From the NCBI GenBank assembly GCA_045642705.1, contig JAZUJK010000019.1, forward strand, positions 1-37,024: a stretch of DNA of 37,024 nt, in the 5' to 3' direction. Origin of the DNA: UBA1227 sp045642705 (GTDB taxonomy: Bacteria; Bacillota; Clostridia; Oscillospirales; Acutalibacteraceae). Positions 33,121-37,024 of this stretch are shown one piece after another (within the stretch, counting starts at the first letter, position 1; each line of letters begins with the position of its first letter). Under the pieces are notes generated by a model. It saw only the letters and a list, made by a program, of their open reading frames with translations. It made no database searches and had not been told where the DNA came from. The translations under genes and the position numbers were made by a program.

Positions 33121-34883
33121 TAGTAGTCCTCCTCCTTATTGAGAGCATCAGCAAGCTCTGAGTTGAGTCTTGCATCAATCTTCTCGTATTCTGCATCAAT
33201 ATCCTCTTCCTTGATGTACTTGAAACGTCCAATAGCTTCACGTACTGGAAGGTCAATGATGTCCTTAATTGAAGCGCCCTTAGAAAGTGCATCAGCTGAA
33301 CGATCGTAGAATTCACATACGAGTGTCATCATATAATGCATCTTCTTAGGAGAAGAATATGTATCAACTGGGTCGAAAGCAACCTGATGGAGGAAGTCCT
33401 CACGGATTGAACGAGCAGCTTCCATCTTAAGACGGTCAGCCTCTGACAAAGCATCCATACCTACCATCTTAACGATTTCATCAAGCTCTGCCTCTTCTGA
33501 GAGAAGAGTCATCATCTTAGTACGAAGAGTTGTCCAATCTTCAGCTACTTCGCCATTGAACCACTTACCAAGCTTATCAGCATAAAGTGAGTAAGATGTA
33601 AGCCAGTTAATAGCTGGGAAGTGTCTCTTATAAGCAAGAGCAGCATCAAGTCCCCAGTATACCTTAACGATACGAAGTGTTGCCTGAGATACAGGCTCTG
33701 AAATATCACCACCTGGAGGTGATACAGCACCGATTGCTGAAAGAGCGCCTTCGCGTCCGTCAGAACCGAGTGAGATTACACGACCAGCACGCTCATAGAA
33801 CTGAGCAATACGAGAACCGAGGTAAGCAGGGTAACCTTCCTCACCTGGCATTTCCTCAAGACGACCAGACATTTCACGAAGAGCCTCAGCCCAACGAGAT
33901 GTAGAGTCAGCCATGAGAGCTACTGAGTAACCCATATCACGGAAGTACTCAGCGATTGTGATACCTGTGTATACAGATGCTTCACGAGCAGCAACAGGCA
34001 TATCAGATGTGTTAGCGATAAGAACTGTACGTTCCATGAGTGACTTACCTGTATGTGGGTCGATAAGTTCTGGGAACTCAAGAAGTACGTCTGTCATCTC
34101 GTTTCCACGCTCGCCGCAACCGATATAAATAACGATTTCAGCGTCTGCCCATTTAGCAAGCTGGTGCTGTGTAACTGTCTTACCTGAACCGAATGGTCCT
34201 GGGATAGCAGCACAACCACCCTTTGCAAGTGGGAAGAGTGCGTCAACTACACGCTGACCTGTTACAAGAGGAATATCAGGATCAAGTTTCTTAGCATAAG
34301 GACGACCTACACGTACAGGCCACTTCTGCATAAGAGCGATTTCCTCACCATTATCAAGAGTACAAACAACTTCCTCAACTGTGAAGTCGCCTTCCTTGAT
34401 GTCTTTAACAACGCCACCCTTAAGTTTAGGTGACACCATAATTCTGTGTTCAACAACTTCTGTTTCCTGAACAGTACCGATAATATCGCCAGGAACAACT
34501 TTGTCGCCTACAGCAACCTTTGGTACGAAGTGCCATTTCTTCTCACGATCAAGTGATGGAACTTCAATACCTCTCTTAAGGTTGTTACCAGTCTGACCCA
34601 TGATCTTCTCAAGAGGTCTCTGGATACCATCATAAATGGTAGTAATAAGACCAGGTCCGAGTTCTACTGAAAGAGGCTCACCTGTTGATTCAACAGCTGT
34701 ACCTGTTCCGAGACCAGATGTCTCCTCATAAACCTGGATAGAAGCACGATCTTCGTGCATTTCGATAATTTCACCAATAAGTCTCTCATCACTTACACGA
34801 ACAACGTCGTACATGTTCGCGTCACGCATGCCATCGGCAATTACAAGTGGTCCGGAGACTTTGGTAATAGTACCTTTACTCAT
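33120..34883 (-). CDS. atpA: V-type ATPase catalytic subunit A
   Basis: 587 residues from ATG 34883, giving MSKGTITKVSGPLVIADGM, the usual start; a GTG four codons earlier is too close to the AAAGG site, while AAAGG...GTGAT suits the ATG. Walker A is GPFGSGKT (229-236) and the long V-type insertion (about 115-190) is present. MADSTSRWAEALREMSGR is the Walker B/arm region. It hydrolyses or makes ATP, coupled to H+ or Na+ transport. Confidence 0.97.
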   Translation of the reverse strand: MSKGTITKVSGPLVIADGMRDANMYDVVRVSDERLIGEIIEMHEDRASIQVYEETSGLGTGTAVESTGEPLSVELGPGLITTIYDGIQRPLEKIMGQTGNNLKRGIEVPSLDREKKWHFVPKVAVGDKVVPGDIIGTVQETEVVEHRIMVSPKLKGGVVKDIKEGDFTVEEVVCTLDNGEEIALMQKWPVRVGRPYAKKLDPDIPLVTGQRVVDALFPLAKGGCAAIPGPFGSGKTVTQHQLAKWADAEIVIYIGCGERGNEMTDVLLEFPELIDPHTGKSLMERTVLIANTSDMPVAAREASVYTGITIAEYFRDMGYSVALMADSTSRWAEALREMSGRLEEMPGEEGYPAYLGSRIAQFYERAGRVISLGSDGREGALSAIGAVSPPGGDISEPVSQATLRIVKVYWGLDAALAYKRHFPAINWLTSYSLYADKLGKWFNGEVAEDWTTLRTKMMTLLSEEAELDEIVKMVGMDALSEADRLKMEAARSIREDFLHQVAFDPVDTYSSPKKMHYMMTLVCEFYDRSADALSKGASIKDIIDLPVREAIGRFKYIKEEDIDAEYEKIDARLNSELADALNKEEDY

Positions 34884-34937
34884 TCTATCTATCACTTGCC
34901 TTTCTGTTTACGGCTAAAATTTAAAATTAATGCGCAA

Positions 34938-35255
34938 TTACGCGTCTGAAAGTATATCTGAGCCAACTGCCTGTTCTACAGACTTGCTGACGTTTCTCAT
35001 ACCAAGACCTGTATTTCCTTGAATTCCTGGAATAGGAATTATAGCCGGTGTAGGTAATTCACGATAGCGGTCGAGTTCGCTTTCGATTTGAGTTGCAAGC
35101 TGTTCTGTGATGAAGATAACTGCATATCCACCTTCTACCATATTACGGATCTGGTGTACAGCTGTGCTTGCATCGTCAATTGGGAATATCTCGAGACCTA
35201 TGGAAGCGAAACCATAAATGCTGTCTCTATCGCCCATTGCTGCAATCTTATACAT
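34938..35255 (-). CDS. atpF: V-type ATPase subunit F
   Basis: 105 residues. The start MYKIAAMGDRDSIYGFASIG is typical. F binds the D subunit on the central stalk. The ATG overlaps the subunit C stop by eight bases. ITEQLATQIESEL and PIPGIQGNTGLGM mark the middle and C-terminal parts. Confidence 0.95.
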   Translation of the reverse strand: MYKIAAMGDRDSIYGFASIGLEIFPIDDASTAVHQIRNMVEGGYAVIFITEQLATQIESELDRYRELPTPAIIPIPGIQGNTGLGMRNVSKSVEQAVGSDILSDA

Positions 35256-36225
35256 AAAGCGCTCTCACCCTCTCTCTAATTACATCTGCAGGAAGATTGT
35301 TAATCTTGGCAGAAAGAATTATACGAACGGTCTTAATCTCTGCATCGCGTGCTACGTAATAAGCAATGATTGGATCAATACCAAATGCTGTGTAACGAGC
35401 TTCATTAACACAGTCCATGAGAATGTCGTCGCACCATTTCTCAAAGATTGATGTGCTCTCCTTGAACTTAACACCTGCTTCTGAGTAGAGTGTGTCGTCA
35501 ATGATATAGCTGAGAACTGCCTCAATATTAGTTGAAGCTGCCTCAACGAGCTTAGCTTTAGAAATAGAGTCGCATTCACAAAGTGAACGGTTAATAAAGT
35601 CACGTGACTTACCTGTGTTAGCGCAACGTAAAGCTGTCTTTATGTTAGCAGTAACACACATACGCTCTGCGAGTTCAGCGAGAACTGAACTTCCTGATTC
35701 TTTACCGAGGAACTTGATTCTCTCAAGTGTAGCCTTATCAATAATTGCATCAGCGAGCTGACCATTAGCTGTCTCAGTAAGTACCTGATAAGCTTCTTCA
35801 GCAGGCTCCTGCATGAAATCTGGCAAATCCTTGAAGCGTCTCTCATCGACTGCCTTTAAGATTTCCTCTGTATCATAAACCGTAGATTTAACATATAAAT
35901 CTTTCGCGTCATGCTGAGATACGATACTCTTAAGTGCTGCTTTGAGGTTCTGCATATCATTCTTAACGAGGAGTAAATCAAGCTCGTGAATGTCAGACAT
36001 GATCTCTACAAGGAAATCCCATGTCTTAGCAAAATAATTCTCGAGATATGATGCATAATCATATACATCTTTAATCTCGCCCCATCCAGCATCCTGAAGC
36101 TTGTGCATAGCAGCAACATAATCTGGTGCTGTTATAAGCTGTTCGATGCTTGATGCACTTAAAAGAGTAAGCTCATTTGCCCTCACACGCGCTACTGCAT
36201 AAGTATAATCTAATTCGCGATTCAT
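35248..36225 (-). CDS. atpC: V-type ATPase subunit C
   Basis: 325 residues, all-helical. It is the linker between the central stalk and the membrane ring (equivalent to yeast subunit d). RELDYTYAVARVRANELTLL at the start, and IIAYYVARDAEIKTVRIILS near 290-310, are family hallmarks. AGG AGG precedes the ATG, 33 bases after E. Confidence 0.95.
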   Translation of the reverse strand: MNRELDYTYAVARVRANELTLLSASSIEQLITAPDYVAAMHKLQDAGWGEIKDVYDYASYLENYFAKTWDFLVEIMSDIHELDLLLVKNDMQNLKAALKSIVSQHDAKDLYVKSTVYDTEEILKAVDERRFKDLPDFMQEPAEEAYQVLTETANGQLADAIIDKATLERIKFLGKESGSSVLAELAERMCVTANIKTALRCANTGKSRDFINRSLCECDSISKAKLVEAASTNIEAVLSYIIDDTLYSEAGVKFKESTSIFEKWCDDILMDCVNEARYTAFGIDPIIAYYVARDAEIKTVRIILSAKINNLPADVIRERVRALYV

Positions 36226-36258
36226 ATTACTCGCGCCTCCTTATGAAAATAGTGTTGT

Positions 36259-36849
36259 TTAGGCAAAAATAATACTATATAATTCGTCCTTTATAGCATC
36301 ACGAGAATCCTCGATGAGTGCTGCAAAGGTACAGTTAATTTCAATATCTCCGTAAACGAGAATAAAGCCTTCAGAGATATCAGCTGGGTCCTTAGCAACG
36401 CTAATCTTAGCGCCCTTTGCAAGGCCCTCATTAATCTTTTTGTCGAAGTCCTTAGGCAAACGACCCAAGTCCTTCTTTGAAAGTAGCATTGTTCCCTCTC
36501 CGTCCTGTGCAAATTTCTTTACAAGAGCGTAGAGTGCTGCAAAATACTCATCATCAGGCATAATGCCTAACTTTTGGGAAGCAACCTCAATAGCCTTATC
36601 GATGATTTCAACTCTTGTAGCAAGAAGAAGTTTTCTGCCGTCGAGTTCTGCTCCTGATTCAGCCATGTCAACAAGAGACTTTGCCTCTTTGTTGGCAGCT
36701 TCAACAATAGCAGCTTTATCATCTTCAGCCTGTTGTGTAGCAGCGTCCTTGATCTTCTGAGCCTCATTCTGAGCCTCAAAGATGATGCTGTCACATTTTG
36801 CAGCAGAGTCCTGAGCTATTCTTTCAATAATCTTTTCTAACCCTGCCAT
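36259..36849 (-). CDS. atpE: V-type ATPase subunit E
   Basis: 196 residues. The N-terminal half (about 10-85) is an Ala/Glu/Lys coiled coil rich in the AQ/EA pattern of peripheral-stalk E subunits. The C-terminal globular part ends GDIEINCTFAALIEDSRDAI. AGGAGG precedes the ATG, 36 bases after K. No separate G/H gene lies between them. Confidence 0.94.
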   Translation of the reverse strand: MAGLEKIIERIAQDSAAKCDSIIFEAQNEAQKIKDAATQQAEDDKAAIVEAANKEAKSLVDMAESGAELDGRKLLLATRVEIIDKAIEVASQKLGIMPDDEYFAALYALVKKFAQDGEGTMLLSKKDLGRLPKDFDKKINEGLAKGAKISVAKDPADISEGFILVYGDIEINCTFAALIEDSRDAIKDELYSIIFA

Positions 36850-36885
36850 TGATATACCTCCTAATCAACGTTCAATAATGTTTAA

Positions 36886-37024
36886 TTATGCCATTACCTT
36901 GTTGATGAGAAGGATAGAGATAAGAAGTGCAAGGATAGCGTATGTCTCAACCATAGCTGCGAAGATGATACCCTTACCGTTCTGATCAGGCTTCTTTGCT
37001 ACGAGTGAGCAACCAGCAGCTGCA
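36886..37024 (-). CDS. atpK: V-type ATPase proteolipid subunit K, C-terminal part
   Basis: The last 45 codons of a gene entering from the right edge, translating as AAAGCSLVAKKPDQNGKG followed by a helix with the ion-binding Glu in FAAMVETYAIL, and ending INKVMA. This matches the last helix of the membrane-ring proteolipid. It stops 36 bases before the E start. Subunit I would be expected further upstream, outside the window. Confidence 0.92.
   Translation of the reverse strand, partial: AAAGCSLVAKKPDQNGKGIIFAAMVETYAILALLISILLINKVMA

Noticed and set aside
34884..34895. GTG at 34895 as the start of ATPase subunit A
   Set aside because: It lies about three bases from the AAAGG site, and the family start MSKGTI fits the ATG at 34883.
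1..37024. CRISPR arrays, insertion sequences, prophage, rRNA or riboswitches
   Set aside because: No regularly spaced repeats, transposase or integrase genes, phage genes or rRNA sequence are seen, and gaps between genes are too short for most riboswitches.

Overview
Every gene in this window is read from the minus strand, so transcription runs from high to low coordinates. The content points to a low-to-moderate GC Clostridia-type Firmicute: a seven-gene V-type ATPase operon, the PrpC/PrkC/RsgA set, the diadenylate cyclase pair CdaA/CdaR, RemA, a YtfJ/GerW-type sporulation protein with a DUF2953 protein, and a SipW-type signal peptidase with camelysin/TasA-like substrates. I cannot place the genus. 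The window is mostly conserved housekeeping DNA with no insertion sequence, phage, CRISPR array or rRNA, plus one accessory-looking surface locus at its left end.

Layout in transcription order. (1) 37024-31069: V-type ATPase subunits K (partial), E, C, F, A, B and D, closed by a GC-rich hairpin that also contains the -35 of the next gene's promoter. (2) 30994-29904: a membrane-anchored PHP-domain phosphoesterase, then tRNA-Leu(UAA) with its own extended -10 promoter and a strong terminator. (3) 29902-20527: a second, closely similar promoter leads into a DUF695/RraB-like protein, cyclophilin, IspF, CdaA, CdaR, an anchored FG-GAP/VCBS-like protein, an OmpR-family response regulator, its histidine kinase, a DUF1385 protein and PrmC. 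(4) 20446-3845: site-2 protease, ScpA, ScpB, DUF2953, YtfJ, RluB-type pseudouridine synthase, YicC, RemA, Gmk, RpoZ, PriA, Def, Fmt, YugP-type metallopeptidase, RsmB, RlmN, PrpC, PrkC and RsgA, packed with overlaps or short gaps. (5) 3804-1: a near-consensus promoter drives a SipW-type signal peptidase, a small TasA/camelysin-like secreted protein, a membrane-anchored protein with a related C-terminal domain, another FAKY-motif membrane or secreted protein, and the start of a fourth surface protein.

Regions 3 and 4 combine translation and protein maturation, chromosome segregation and restart, nucleotide synthesis, and cell-envelope signalling (c-di-AMP, PASTA kinase, two-component system).

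The most interesting part is region 5. Three consecutive products share a hydrophobic segment ending in FAKY, the kind of signal SipW-type peptidases process. The anchored protein repeats the sequence signature of the small secreted protein on the outer side of a transmembrane helix. The signal peptidase carries an unusually long, presumably cytoplasmic tail. Together this looks like a compact surface-fibre system with a possible membrane base. Several start codons were moved from the longest open frame to the start supported by a ribosome-binding site; each entry gives the reason. No stretch of more than about 135 bases lacks a gene.
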